Under the pieces are notes generated by a model. That model was not told the origin of the DNA. It saw only the letters and a program-made list of their open reading frames with translations, and did no database searches. This document shows, piece by piece, positions 25,301 to 39,400 of a DNA stretch of 64,000 nt (positions are counted from its first letter, which is position 1; every line of letters begins with the position of its first letter). The translations under genes were made by a program, and so were the position numbers. Origin of the DNA: Penium margaritaceum (lineage: Eukaryota > Streptophyta > Zygnematophyceae > Desmidiales > Peniaceae); the NCBI GenBank assembly GCA_023375785.1, contig SZWC01003899.1, positions 37,563 through 101,562 of the forward strand, in the 5' to 3' direction.

Positions 25301-26506
25301 GTAGTTGATAACTAGTGTTCCAAACCCATTGTGTCCCCATCTGACCATTTGTGACTCGTGTAATGCGTTTTCAACGTTGACCACACACTGTGAAATTTTT
25401 TGGTCATGGTTAGTGACATGTGCCTACTTCGGTTTATCACAAAAAATGTTTACCACGCCGTGTCACTACGTATCGAAGGTCTCTGTGCTTTCTAGTTGAT
25501 AGCTAGTGTTCCCGAACCATTATTACCCCCCTCTGAATATCTGTGACTCGTGTTGTGAGTTGTCAACATTGAATACATGAAGTGAAATTATTTGGTCATG
25601 GTCAGTGACATATGCATACTTTGGTTGGTCACTGTGCATTGTAGCCACACTGTGCCACTGCATATTAAAGGTATTTGTACTTGCTAGTCGATAACTAGTA
25701 TTGAGAAACTATTATCTTCCACTTTGACCATTTGTGACTTGTGTTATGAGTTGTCAACGTCTACCACACATGGTGACGTTCTTTAATCATGGTCAGTGAC
25801 ATATGGTTGGTCATCGTGCATGGTATCCGCACTGTGCCACAACGTACTTAAGGTCATTGTGCTTGCTAGTTGATACCTAGTGTTCCCAAACAATTGTTTC
25901 CCCCTTTGACTATTTGTGACTCATATTATGAGTTGTCGACGTTGACCACACACAGCGGAATTCTTTGGTCAAAGGCAGTACATATGCCTACTTTGGTCGG
26001 TCATTGTGCATGGTAGCCACACCTTGCTCCTACTGATTGAAAGTCGTTGTACTTGCTAGTTGAGAACTGATATTCCCAGACCATTGTTTCCCCCTCTGAC
26101 CGTTTGTGACTCGTGCTATGGTTGGTGAACGTTGACCTCCCATATTGAAATTCGTTGGTCATTGTCAGTGACATATGCCTAGTTTGGTTGTTTGGTGTGC
26201 ATAGTAGCCACACCGTGCCACTACGTATTGAGGTTATTTGTCCTTTCTAGTCCATGCATAGGGTTCCCAAACCATTATCTTTCCCTCTGACTATTCGTGA
26301 CTCGTGTTATGAGTTGTCAATGTTGACCACACATAGTGGACTTCTTCTGTCATAGTCAGTGACGTATTCATCCTTTGGTTGGTCACTGTGCACGCTAGCC
26401 ACACCGTGCCACTACTTGTTGAAGTTCTTCATACTTGCTAGTTGATAACTAGTGTTCCCAACCCATTGTTTCCCCCTCTGACCATTTGTGACTCGTGTGA
26501 TGAGTT

Positions 26507-26507
26507 N
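26507..26507. other. Single N: assembly join inside satellite
   Basis: The ~145 bp right of N (from GACGTATTCATCC) repeat the ~145 bp left of it with about five differences. The HOR here is 1292 bp, about 147 too long, so this is probably an unmerged or misjoined contig overlap. Confidence 0.85.
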
Positions 26508-29500
26508 GACGTATTCATCCGTTGGTTGATCACTGTGCACGCTAGCCACACCGTGCCACTACTTGTTGAAGTTCTTCATACTTGCTGGTTGATAACTATT
26601 GTTCCCAACCCATTGTTTCCACCTCTGACCATTTGTGACTCGTGTGATGAGTTTTCAACGTTGACCACCAATATTGAAATTCTTTGGTCATGGTTAGTGA
26701 CATATTCCTAGTTTGGTTTGTCACTATACGTGGTTACCATGCCGTATCACTACGTATTGAAGGTCTTTGTGCTTTCTAGCTAATAGCTAGTGTTCCCAAA
26801 CCATTGTTACCTCCCTCTGACTATCAGTGACTCGTGTTGTGAGTTGTCAACACTGACTACATGAAGTGAGATTCGTTGGTCATGGTAAGTGAAATATACA
26901 TACTTTGGTTGGTCACTGTGCATTGTAGCCACGCTGTGCCACTACATATTGAAGGTAGCTGTACTTGCTAGTCGATAACTAGTATTCACAAACCATTATC
27001 TTCCAACCTGATCAGTTGTGACTCGTGTTATGAGTTGTCAAAGTTTACCACACTTAGTGACATTATTTGATCATGGTCAGTGACATATGCTTACTTTGGT
27101 TAGTCATCGTGCATGGTATCCACACCGTGCCACAACTTATTGAAGGTCCTTGTGCTTACTAGTTGATACCTGGTTTTCCCAAACCATTGTCTCCCCCTTT
27201 GACCATCTGTGACTCCTATTATGAGTTGTCAACGCTGACCACACACAGCGGATTTCTTTGGTCAAGGGTAGTACATATGCCTACTTTGGTCGGTCATTGT
27301 GCATGGTAGCCACACCGTGCTTACACTGATTGAAGGTTGCTGTACTTGCTAGTTGATAACTGATATTCACAGACCATTGTTTCCCCCTTGGACCGTTTGT
27401 GTCTCGTGTTATGGTTGGTGAATGTTGACCACCCAAATTGAAACTCTTTCATCATGGTCGGTGACATATGCCTAGTTTGGTTGTTTGGTGTGCAGAGTAG
27501 CCAGACCGCTCCACTAGGTATTGAAGTTCTTTGTCCTTTCTAGTCAATACATAGGGTTCCCAAACCATTGTCTCTCCCTCTGACCATTTGTGACTCGTGT
27601 TATGAGTTGTCAATGTTGACCATACATAGTGGACTTCTTCGGTCATAGTCAGTGACATGTGCATCTTTGTTGGCCACTGTGCACGCTAGCCACACCGGGC
27701 CACTACTTGTTGAAAATCTTTCTACTTGCTAGTTGATAACTAGTGTTCCCAACCCATGGTTTCCCGCACTGACCATTTATGACTCGTGTTATGAGTTTTC
27801 AACGTTGACCACACACTGTGAAATCCGTTTGGTTATGGTTTGTTACATATGCCTACTTTGGTTTGTCACTGTACATGGTTACCACGCCATGTCATTACGT
27901 ATCAAAGGTCTTTGTGCTTTCTTGTTGATAGCTAATGTTCCCAAACCATTGTTAGGCCCCTATGACTATCTGTGACTCGTGTTGTGAGTTGTAAATGTTG
28001 ACCACATGAAGTGAAATTCCTTGTTTATGGTCAGTGACATATGCATACTTTGGTTGGTCACTGTGCATTGTAGCCACAATGTGCCACTACATATTGAAGG
28101 TATTTGTACTTGCTAGTCGATAACTAGTATTCACAAATGATTATCTTCAACCCTGACCATTTGTGACTCGTGTTATGAGTTGTCAAGGTATACCACACTT
28201 AGTGACATTATTTGGTCATGGTCATTGACATATGCCTACTTTGGTTTGTCATCGTGCATGGTATCCACACCATGCCACAACGTATTGAAGCTCCTTGTGC
28301 TTGTAGTTGATACTTGGTGTTCCCAAACCATTGTTTCCCCCTCTGACCATTTGTGACTCGTATTATGAGTTGTCAACGTTGACCACACACAGCGGATTTC
28401 TTTGGTCAAAGGCAATACATATGCCTGCTTTGGTCGGTCATTGTGCATGATAGCCACACTATGCTACTACTGACTGAAGGTCGTTGTACTTGCTAGTTGA
28501 GAACTGATATTCCCATAGCATTGTTTCCTCCCCTGACCGTTTGTGACTCGTGTCATGGTTGGTCAACGTTGACCACCCATATTGAAATTCTCTGGTCATG
28601 ATCAGTGACATATGCCTAGTTTGGTTGTTTGGTGTGCATATTAGCCACACCGTGCCACTACGTATTGAAGTTCTTTCCCCTTTCTAGTTGATACATAGGG
28701 TTCCCAACCCATTGTCTCTTGCTCTGACCATTTGTGACTCGTGTTATCAGTTGTCATTGTTGACCACACATAGTGGACTTCTTCGGTCATAGACAGTGAC
28801 GTATGCATCCTTTGGTTGGTTAGTGTGTACGCTGGCCACACCGTGCCACTGCTTGTTGAAGGTCTTTGTTCTTGCTAGTTGATAACTAGTGTTCCCAACC
28901 CATTGTCTCCCCCTCTGATCATTTGTGACTCGTGTTATGCGTTTTCAACCTTGACCACACACTGTGAAATTCTTTTGGTCATGGTTAGTGACATATGCCT
29001 ACTTTGGGTTGTCACTCTACATGGTTACCACGCTGTGTTACTACGTATCAAAGGTCTCTCTGCTTTCTAGTTGATAGCTAGATTTCTGAAACCACTGTTA
29101 CCCCCTCTGAATATCAGTGACTCGTGTTGTGAGTTGTCAAGGTTGACCACATGAAGTGAAATTCTTTGGTCATGGTCAGTGACATATGCATATTTTGGTT
29201 GGTCGCTGTGCTTTGTAGCCACATTGTGCCACTGCATATTGAAGGTATTTGTAATTGCTAGTTGATAACTAGTATTTAGAAACCATCATCTTCCACTCTG
29301 ACCATTTGTGACTCGTGTTATGAGTTGTTAAAGTTTACCACACATGGTGACATTCTTTGGTCATGGTCAGTGACATATGGTTGGTCATCGTGCTTGGTAT
29401 CCACATCATGCAACAACTTAATGAAGGTCATTGTGCTTGCTAGTTGATACCTGGTGTTCCCAAACAATTGTTTCCCCCTCTGAATATTTGAGACTCGTAT

Positions 29501-31954
29501 GATGAGTTGTCGACGTTGACCATACACAGCGGATTTCTTTGGTCAAAGGCAGTACACATGTCTACTTTGGTCGGTTATTGTGCATGGTAGCCACACTGTG
29601 CTACTACTGATTGAAGGTCGTTGTACTTTCTAGTTGAGAACTGATATTCCCGGACCATTGTTTCCCCATCTGACCGTTTGTGACTCCTGCTATCATTGGT
29701 GAACGTTGACCACCCATATTGAGATTCTTTGGTCATGGTCAGTGACATATGCCTAGTTTGGTTGTTTGGTGTTCATAGTCGCCACACCGTGCCACTACGT
29801 ATTGAAGTTATTTGTCCTTTCTAGTCCATGAGTAGGGTTCCCAAACCATTGTCTCTCCCTCTGACCATTCGTGACTCGTGTTATGAGTTGTCAATTTTGA
29901 CCACACATATTTGAATTCTTCTGTCATATTCAGTGACGTATGCATCCTTTGGTTGGTCACTGTGCATGCTAGCCACACCGAGCCACTACTTGTTGAAGTT
30001 CTTCATACTCGCTAGTTGATAACTAGTGTTCCCAACCCATTGTTTCCCCCTCTCACCATCTGTGACCCGTATGATACGTTTTCAACGTTGACCACACATC
30101 GTGAAATTCGTTGGTCATGGTTAGTGACATATGCCTAGTTTGGTTTGTCACTGTACGTGGTTACCACGCCGTGTCACTACGTATTGAAGGTCTTTGTGTT
30201 TTCTAGGTGATAGCTAGTGTTCACAAACCATTGTTACCCCCCTCTGACTATCAGTGAATCGTGTTGTGAGTTGTCAACACTGACCACATGAAGTGAAATT
30301 CGTTGGTCATGGTCAGTGACATATGCATACTTTGGTTGGTCACTGTGCATGGTAGCCACGCTGTGCCACTACATTTTGAGGGTATTTGTACTTGCTAGTC
30401 GATATCTAGTATTCACAAATAATTATCTTCCACCCTGACCATTTGTGACTCTTGTTATGATTTGTCAAAGTTTACCACACTTGGTGAAATTATTTGGTCA
30501 TGGTCAGTGTAATATGCCTACTTTGGTTGGTCCTCGTGCATGGTATCCACACCGTGCCACAACGTATTGAAAGTACTTGTCCTTGCTAGTTGATACCTGG
30601 TGTTCCCAACCCATTTTCTCCCCCTCTGACCATTTGTGACTCCTATTATGAGTTGTGAACGCTGACCACACACAGCGGATTTCTTTGGTCAAAGGTAGTA
30701 CATATGCCTACTTTGGTCGGTCATTGTGCATGGTAGCGACAGTGTGCTTATACTGATTGAAGGTCGCTCTACTTGCTAGTTGAGAACTGATATTCACAGA
30801 CCATTGTTTCCCCCTCTGACCGTTTGTGACTCGTGTTCTGGTTGGTGAATGTTGACCACCCATATTGAGATTCTTTCATCATGGTCGGTGACATATGCCT
30901 AGTTTGGTTGTTTGGTGTGCATAGTAGCCACACCGTGCCACTACGTATATAAGTTCTTTGTCCTTTTGAGTTGATACATAGGGTTCCCAAACCATTGTCT
31001 CTCCCTTTGACCATTTGTGACTCGTGTTATGAGTTGTCAATGTTGACCATACACAGTGGGCTTATTCGGTCATAGTCAGTGACGTGTGCATCGTTTGGTT
31101 GGTCACTGTGCATGCTAGCCACACCGTGCCACTACTTGTTGAAAATATTTCAACTTGCTAGTTGATAACTAGTGTACCCAACCCATGGTTTCCCCCACTG
31201 ACCATTTGTGACTCGTGTTATGAGTTTTCAACGTTGACCACACACTGTGAAATCCGTTGGTCATGGTTTGTGACGTATGCCCACTTTGGGTTGTCACTGT
31301 ACATGGCTACCACGCTGTGTCATTACGTATCGAAGGTCTTTGTGCTTTCTTGTTGACAGCTAGTGTTCCCGAACCATTGTTAGCCCCCTCTGACTATCTC
31401 TGACTCGTGTTGTGAGTTGTCAACATTGACCACATGAAGTGAAATTCATTGGTCATGGTCAGTGACATATGCATACTTTGGTTGGTCACTCTGCATTGTA
31501 GCCACACTGTGCCACTGCATATTGAATGTATTTGTACTTGTTAGTCGATAACTAGTATTTCGAAAACCATTATCTTCCACTCTGACCATTTGTGACTCGT
31601 GTTATGAGTTGTCAAAGTTTACCACACATGGTGACATTCCTTGGTCATGGTCAGTGACATATGGTTGGTCATCGTGCATGGTATCCACACCGTGCCACAA
31701 CGTACTAAAGGTCATTGTGCTTGCTAGTTGATACCTGGTGTTCCCAAACAATTGTTTCCCCCTCTAACTATTTGTGACTCGTATTATGAGTTGCCAACGT
31801 TGACCATACACAGCGGATTTCTTTGGTCAAAGGCAGTACATATGCCTACTTTGGTCGGTCATAGTGCATGGCAGCCACACCGTGCTACTACTGACTGGAG
31901 GTCATTGTACTTACTAGTTGAGAACTGACATTCCCCGACCATTGTTTCCCCCTC

Positions 31955-32336
31955 TGACCGTTTGTGACTCGTGTTATGGTTGGTGAACGTTGACCACCCA
32001 TATTGAAATTGTTTGGTCATGGTCAGTGACATATGCCTAGTTTGGTTGTTTGGTGTGCATAGTAGCCACACCGTGCCACTACGTATTGAAGTTATTTGTC
32101 CTTTCTAGACCATGCATAGGGTTCCAAAACCATTGTCTCCCCCTCTGACCATTTGTGACTCGTGTTATGGTTGGTGAACGTTGACCACCCATATTGAAAT
32201 TGTTTGGTCATGGTCAGTGACATATGCCTAGTTTGGTTGTTTGGTGTGCATAGTAGCCACACCGTGCCACTACGTATTGAAGTTATTTGTCCTTTCTAGA
32301 CCATGCATAGGGTTCCAAAACCATTGTCTCCCCCTC
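31955..32336. repeat. Tandem duplication of one F monomer
   Basis: 31955-32145 and 32146-32336 are both 191 bp and differ at one base (position 6, G versus A). They share private variants absent from most F copies, such as CTAGACCATGC and TTCCAAAACC. This is a very recent single-monomer duplication. Confidence 0.93.
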
Positions 32337-33482
32337 TGACCATTCGTTACTCATGTTATGAGGTGTCAATGTTGACCACACATAGTGGACTTCTTCCGTC
32401 ATAGTCAGTGACCTATTCATCCTTTGGTTGGTCACTGCGCACGCTAGCCACACCGTGCCACTACTTGTTGAAGTTCTTCATACTTGCTAGTTGATAACTA
32501 GTGTTCCCAACCCATTGTTTCCCCCTTTGACCATTTTTGACTCGAGTGATGAGTTTTCAACGTTGACCACACACCGTGAAATTAGTTGGTCATGGTTAGT
32601 GACATATGCCTAGTTTGGTTCGTCACTGTATGTGGTTACCACGCCATGTCACTGCGTATTGGAGGTCTTTGTGCCCTCTTGTTCATGGCTAGTGTTCCTA
32701 AATCATTGCTACCCCCCTCTGACTATCAGTGACTCGTGTTGTGAGTTGTCAACGCTGACCACATGAAGTGAAATTTGTTGGTCATAGTCAGTGACATATG
32801 CAGACTTTGGTTGGTCACTGTGCATGGTAGCCACGCTGTGCCACTACATTTTGTAGGTATTTGTACTTGCTAGTCCATAACTAGTATTCACAAACCATTA
32901 TCTTCCACCCTGACCATTTCTGACTTGTGTTATGAGTTGTCAAAGTTCACCACACTCAGTGAAATTATTTGGTCATGGTCAGTGACATATGCCTACTTTG
33001 GTTGGTCATCGTGCATGGTTTCCACACCGTGCCACAATGTATTGAAGGTCCTTGTGCTTGCTAGTTGATACCTGGTGTTCCCAACCCATTGTCTCCCCCT
33101 CTGACCATTTGTGACTCCTATTATGAGTTGTCAACACTGACCACACACAGCGGATTTCTTTGGTCAAATGTAGTACATATGCCTACTTTGGTCGGTCATT
33201 GTGCATTGTAGCCACATCGTGCTTATACTGATTGAAGGTCGCTGTACTTGCTAGTTGAGAACTGATATTCACAGACCATTGTTTCCCGCTCTGACCGTTT
33301 GTGACTCGTCTTATGGTTGGTGAATGTTGACCATCCATATTGAAATTATTTCATCATGGTCGATGACATATGCCTAGTTTGGTTGTTTGGTGTGCATAGT
33401 AGCCACACCTTGCCACTACGTATTGAAGTTCTTTGTCCTCTCTAGTCAATACATAGGGTTCCCAAACCATTGTCTCTCCCTC

Positions 33483-33673
33483 TGACCATTTGTGACTCGT
33501 GTTATGAGTTGTCAATGTTGACCATACATAGTGGACTTATTCGGTCATAGTCAGTGACGTATGCATCCTTTGGTTGGTCACTGTGCACGCTAGCCACACC
33601 GTGCCACTACTTGTTGAAAATCTTTCTACTTGCAGGTTGATAACTAGTGTTCCCAACCCATGGTTTCTCCCAC
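33483..33673. repeat. Reference HOR: monomer A (191 bp)
   Basis: Recognised by GTGCACGCTAGCCACACC and a CTAGTTGATAACTAG-type dyad. Subtypes differ in GACGTATGCATCC with GAAAATCTTTC (A1), GACGTATTCATCC with GAAGTTCTTCAT (A2), and TGTACGCTAGCC with GAAGGTCTTTG (A3). This copy is A1, but its CTAG is altered to CAGG. Confidence 0.9.
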
Positions 33674-33866
33674 TCACCATTTGTGACTCGTGTTATGAGT
33701 TTTCAATATTGATCACACACTGTGAAATGTGTTTGGTCATGGTTTGTGATATATGCCTGCTTTGGGTTGTCACTGTACATGGTTACCACGCCATGTCATT
33801 ATGTATCGAAGGTCTTTGTGCTTTCTTGTTGACGGCTAGTGTTCCCGAACCTGTGTTAGCCCCCTC
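33674..33866. repeat. Reference HOR: monomer B (193 bp)
   Basis: Recognised by GTTTTCAA and a GTACATGGTTACCACGCC core. B1 has GGTTTGTGACATATGCC; B2 has GGTTAGTGACATATGCC and GTACGTGG. Some B2 copies carry an F-like CCACCCATATTGAAATTC patch, which looks like gene conversion. Confidence 0.9.
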
Positions 33867-34057
33867 TGACTATCTGTGACTCGTGTTGTGAGTTGTTAAC
33901 ATTGACCACATGAAGTGAAATTCGTTGGTCATGGTCAGTGACATATGCATACTTTGGTTGGTTACAGTGCATTGTAGCCACACTGTGCCACTGCATATTG
34001 AAGGTATTTGTACTTCCTAGTCGATAACTAGTATTCAAAAACCATTTTCTTCCACTC
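33867..34057. repeat. Reference HOR: monomer C (191 bp)
   Basis: Recognised by CCACATGAAGTGAAATTC, TGTGCATTGTAGCC and the dyad CTAGTCGATAACTAG. Confidence 0.9.
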
Positions 34058-34238
34058 TAACCATTTGTGACTCGTGTTATGAGTTGTCAAAGGTTACCAC
34101 ACATGGTGACATTCTTTGGTCATGGACAGTGACATATGGTTGGTCATTGTACATGGTATCCACACCGTGCCACAACGTACTGAAGGTCATTGTGCTTGAA
34201 AGTTGATACCTGGTGTTCCCAAACAATTTTTCCCCCTC
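34058..34238. repeat. Reference HOR: monomer D (181 bp, short form)
   Basis: Recognised by GTCAAAG(T/G)TTACCACAC and CATGGTATCCACACC. This copy has the 9-bp deletion after CATATG that makes the 1137-bp HOR form. Long D copies are about 191 bp. Confidence 0.9.
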
Positions 34239-34428
34239 TGACTATTTGTGACTCGTATTATGAGTTGCCAACGTTGACCATACACAGCAGATTTCTTTGG
34301 TCAAAGGCAGTACATATGCCTATTTTGGTCGGTCATTGTGCATGGCAGCCACACCGTGCTACTACTGACTGAAGGTGGTTGTTCTTGCTAGTTGAGAACT
34401 GACATTCCCCGACCATTATTTCCCCCTC
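34239..34428. repeat. Reference HOR: monomer E (190 bp)
   Basis: Recognised by CACAGCGGATTTCTTTGGTC, TTTGGTCGGTCATTGTGC and TTGAGAACTGATATTC (GACATTC in this copy). Confidence 0.9.
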
Positions 34429-34619
34429 TGACCGTTTGTGACTCGTGTTATGGTTGGTGAACGTTGACCACCCATATTGAAATTATTTGGTCATGGCCAG
34501 TGACATATGCCTAGTTTGGTTGTTTGGTGTGCATAGTAGCCCCACCGTGCCACTACGTATTGAAGTTATTTGTCCTTTCTAGTCCATGCATAGGGTTCCC
34601 AAACCATTGTCTCTCCCTC
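34429..34619. repeat. Reference HOR: monomer F (191 bp)
   Basis: Recognised by TTATGGTTGGTGAACG, CACCCATATTGAAATT and GTTTGGTTGTTTGGTGTGC. Its minus strand carries a recurrent ~60-70-codon open frame that is a by-product of the repeat, not a gene. Confidence 0.9.
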
Positions 34620-35193
34620 TCACCAGTCGTGACTCGTGTCATAAGTTGTCAACGTTGACCACACATAGTGGACTTCTTCCGTCATAATCAGTGACGTATT
34701 CATCCTTTGGTTGGTCACTGTGCAAGCTAGCCACACCGTCCCACTACTTGTTGATGTTCTTCATACTTGCTAGTTGATAACTAGTGTTCCCAACCCATTG
34801 TTTCCCCCTCTGACCATTTGTGACTCGTGTGATGAGTTTTCAACGTTGACCACACACCGTGAAATTCGTTGGTCATGGTTAGTGACATATGCCCAGTTTG
34901 GTTTGTCACAGTACGTGGTTCCTACGCCGTGTCACTACATGATAAAGGTATTTGTACTTTCTAGTTAATAGTTAGTGTTCCCAAACCATTGTGACCCCCC
35001 TCTGACTATCAGTGACTCGTGTTGTGAGTTGTCAACGCTGACCACATGAAGTGAAATTTGTTGGTCATGGTCAGTGACATTTGCATACCTTGGTTGGTGA
35101 CTTTGCACGATAGCCACGCTGTGCCACTACATATTGAAGGTATTTGTACTTGCTATTGGATACCTTGTATCCACAAACCATTACCTTCCACCC

Positions 35194-35384
35194 TGACCAT
35201 TTGTGACTCGTGTCATTAGTTGTCAAAGTTTACCACACTTAGGGACATTATTTGGTCACGGTTAGTGACATATGCCTACTTTGGTTGGTCATCGTGCATG
35301 GTATCCATACTGTGCCACAACATATTGAAGGTATTTGTACTTGCTAGTCAATAACTAGTGTTCACAAATGATTATCTTTCACCC
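35194..35384. repeat. Hybrid D/C monomer (extra monomer)
   Basis: The left half is D (through GTGCCACAAC) and the right half is C (ATATTGAAGGTATTTG and the CTAGTCAATAACTAG dyad). It is followed by a complete D. The HOR is 1337 bp, exactly one monomer over 1146. Confidence 0.88.
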
Positions 35385-36426
35385 TGACCATTTGGACTCG
35401 TGTTATAAGTTGTCAAAGTTTACCACACTTAGTGACATTATTTGGTCATGGTCATTGACATATGCCTACTTTGGTTGGTCATCGTGCATGGTATCCACAC
35501 CGTGCTACAACGTATTGAAGCTCCTTGTGCTTGCTATTTGATACTTGGTGTTCCCAAACTATTGTTTCCCCCCTCTGACCATTTGTGACTCGTATTATGA
35601 ATTGTCAACGTTGACCACACACAGCGGATTTCTTTGGTAAAAGGCAGTACATGTGCTTACTTAGGTCGGTCATTGTGCATGGTAGCCACACCGTGCTACT
35701 ACTGACTGAAGGTCGTTGTACTTTCTAGTTGAGAACTGATATTCCAATAGCATTGTTTCCTCCCCTGACCGTTTGCGACTCGTGTTATGGTTGGTAACCG
35801 TTGACCACCCATATTGAAATTCTCTGGTCATGGTCAGTAACATATGCCTAGTTTTGTTGTTTGGTGTGCATTTTAGCCACACCTCGCCACTACGTATTGA
35901 AGTTATTTGTCCTTTCTAGTTCATACATAGGGTTGCCAAACCATTGTCTCTCCCTCTGACCATTTGTGACTCGTGTAATGAGTTGTCAATGTTGACCACA
36001 CATTGTGGACTTCTTCGGTCATAGTCAGTGACGTATGCATCCTTTGGTTGGTCAGTGTGCATGCTAGCCACACCGTGCCACTATTTGTTGAAAATATTTC
36101 TACTTGCTAGTTGATAACTAGTGTTCCCAACTCATGGTTTCCCCCTCTGCCCATTTGTGACTCATGTTATGGGTTGTGAACGTTCACCACCGATATTGAA
36201 ATTCTTTGGTCATGGTTAGTGACATATGCCTAGTTTGGTTTGTCACTGTACGTGGTTACCACGCCGTGTCACTACGTATTGAAGGTCTTTGTGCTTTCTA
36301 GTTGATAGCTATTGTTTCCAAACCATTGTTACCCCCCTCTGACATCAGTCACTCGTGTTGTGAGTTGTCAACGCTGACCACATGAAGTGAAATTCGTTGG
36401 TCATGGTCAGTGACATATGCATGCTT

Positions 36427-36427
36427 N
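36427..36427. other. Single N: assembly join inside satellite
   Basis: Sequence after N (GTTAGTGACATATGCCTAG...) repeats the B2 monomer already present about 210 bp to the left. The local HOR is 1358 bp. Treat as a probable duplicated contig end. Confidence 0.8.
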
Positions 36428-39400
36428 GTTAGTGACATATGCCTAGTTTGGTTTGTCACTGTACGTGGTTACCACGCCGTGTCACTACGTATTGAAGGTC
36501 TTTGTGCTTTCTAGTTGATAGCTAGTGTTCCCAAACCATTGTTACCCCCCTCTGACTATCAATGACTCGTGTTGTGAGTTGTCAACGCTGACAACATGAA
36601 GTGAAATCCTTTGGTCATGGTCAGTGACATATGCATACTTTGATTTGTCACTGTGCATGGTAGCCATGCTGTGCCACTAAATATTGAAGGTATTTGTACT
36701 TGCTAGTCGATAACTAGTATTCAGAAACCATTATCTTCCACCCTGACCATTTGGGACTCGTGTTACAAGTTGTCAAAGTTTACTACACTTAGTGAAAATA
36801 TTTGTTCATGGTAAGTGACATATGCCTACTTTGGTTGGTCATCGTGCATGGTATCCACACCGTGCCACAACTTATTGAAGGTCCTTGTGCTTGCTAGTTG
36901 ATACCTGGTGTTCCAAAACCATTGTCTCCCCCTCTGACCTTTTTGATTCCTATTATGAGTTGTAAACACTGACCACACACAGCGGATTTCTTTGGTCCAA
37001 GGTAGTACATATGCCTACTTTGGTCGGTCATTGTGCATGGTTGCCACACCGCGCTTATATTTATTGAAGGTTGCTGTACTTGCTAGTTGAGAACTGATAT
37101 TCACAGACCATTGTTTCCCCCTCTGACCGTTTGTGACTCGTGTTATGGTTGGTGAATGTTGACCACCCCTCTTGAAATTCTTTGGTCATGGTCAGTGAGA
37201 TATGCCTAGTTTGGTTGTTTGGTGTGCATAGTAGCCACACTGTGCCAGTATGTATTGAAGTTCTTTGTCCTTTCTAGTTGATACATAGGGTTCTTAAACC
37301 ATTGTCTCTCCCTCTGACCATTTGTGACTTGTGTTATGAGTTGTCAATGTTGACCATACATAGTGGACTTCTTCGGTCATAGCCAGTGACGTGTGCATCC
37401 TTTGGTTGGTCACTGTGCACACTAGCCACACCGTGCCACTACTTGTTGAATTCCTTCATACTTGCTAGTTGATAACTAGTGTTCCCAACCCATTGTTTCC
37501 CCCTCTGACCATTTGTGACTCGTGTGATGAGTTTTCAACGTTGACCACACACCGTGAAATTTGTTGGTCATGGCTAGTGACATATGCCTAGTTTGGTTTG
37601 TCACTGTACGTGGTTACCACGCTGTGTCACTATGTATTGAAGGCCTTTGTGCTTTCTAGTTGATAGTTAGTGTTCCCAAACCATTGTTACCCCCTCTGAC
37701 TATCAGTGACTCGTGTTGTGAGTTGTCAACGCTGACCACATGAAGTGAAACTCGTTGGTCATGGTCAGTGACATATGCATACTTTGGTTGGTCACTGTGC
37801 ATGGTAGCCACGCTGTGCCACTACATATTCAAGGTATTTGTACTTGCTAGTGGATAACTAGTATCCACAAATCATTATCTTCCACAATGACCATTTGTGA
37901 CTCGTGTTATGAGTTGTCAAAGTTTACCACGCTTAGTGACATTATTTGGTCATGGTCAGTGACATATGCCTACTTTTGTTGGTCATCGTGCACGGTATCC
38001 ATACCGTGCCACAACAGATTGAAGGTCCTGCTGCTTGCTATTTGATACGTGGTAAGTCCAACCCATTGCCTCCCCCTCTGACCATTTGTGACTCCTATTA
38101 TGAGTTGCCAACGCTGGCCACACACAGCGGATTTCTTTGGTCAAAGGTTGTACATATACCTACTTTGGTCTGTCATTGTGCATGGCAGCCACAATGTGCT
38201 TCTACTGAGTGAAGGTCGTTGTACTTGCTAGCTGAGAACTGATATTCCCGGACCATTGTTTCCCCCTCTGACCGTTTGTGACTCGTGTTATGGTTGGTGA
38301 ACGTTGACCACCCATATTGAAATTAGTTGGTCATGGTCAGTGACATATGCCTACTTTGGTTGTTTCATGTGCACAATAGCCACACCGTGCCACTACGTAT
38401 TGAAGTTATTTGTCCTTTCTAGTTGATACATAGGGTTCCCAAACCATTGTCTCTCCCTCTGACTATTTGTGACTCGTGTTATGAGTTGTCAATGTTGACC
38501 ATACATAATGGACTTCTTCAATCGTAGTCAGTGACGTGTGCATCCTTTGATTGGTCACTGTGCACGCTAGCCACACCGTGCCACTACTTGTTGAAAATCT
38601 TTCTACTTGCTAGTTGATAACTAGTATTCCCAACCCATGGTTTCCCCCACTGACCATTTGTGACTCCTGTTATGAGTTTTCAACGCTGACCACACACTGT
38701 GAAATCCGTTTGGTGATGGTTTGTGACATATGCCTACTTTGGTTTGTCACTGTACATGGTTACCACGCCGTGTCATTACGTATCGAAGGTCTTTGTGCTT
38801 TCTTGTTGACAGCTAGTGTTCCTGAACAATTGTTAGCCCCCTCTGACTATTTGTGACTCGTGTTGTGAGTTGTCAACATTGACCACCTGAAGTGAAACTC
38901 TTTGGTCATGGTCAGTGACATATGCATACTTTGGTTGGTCACTGTGCATTGTAGCCACAGTGTGCCACTACATATTGAAGGTATTTGTACTTGCTTGTCA
39001 ATAACTAGTATTTAGAAACAATTATCTTACACTCACACCATTTGTGACCCGTGTTATGAGTTGTCAAAGTTTACCACACATGGTGACATTCTTTGGTCAT
39101 GGTCAGTGACATATGGTTGGTCATCGTGCATGGTATCCACACCGTGAACCAACGTATTGAAGGTCATTGTGCTTGCTAGTTGATACCTGGCGTTCCCAAA
39201 CAATTGTTTCCCCTCTGACAATTTGTGACTCGTATTATGAGTTGCCATGTTGACCATACACAGCGGATTTTGTTGGTCAAAGGCAGTACATATGCCTACT
39301 TTGGTCGGTCATTGTGCATGGCAGCCACAGCGTGCTACTACTGACTGAAGGTCGTTGTACTTGCTAGTTGAGAACTGATATTCCCAGACCATTGTTTCCC

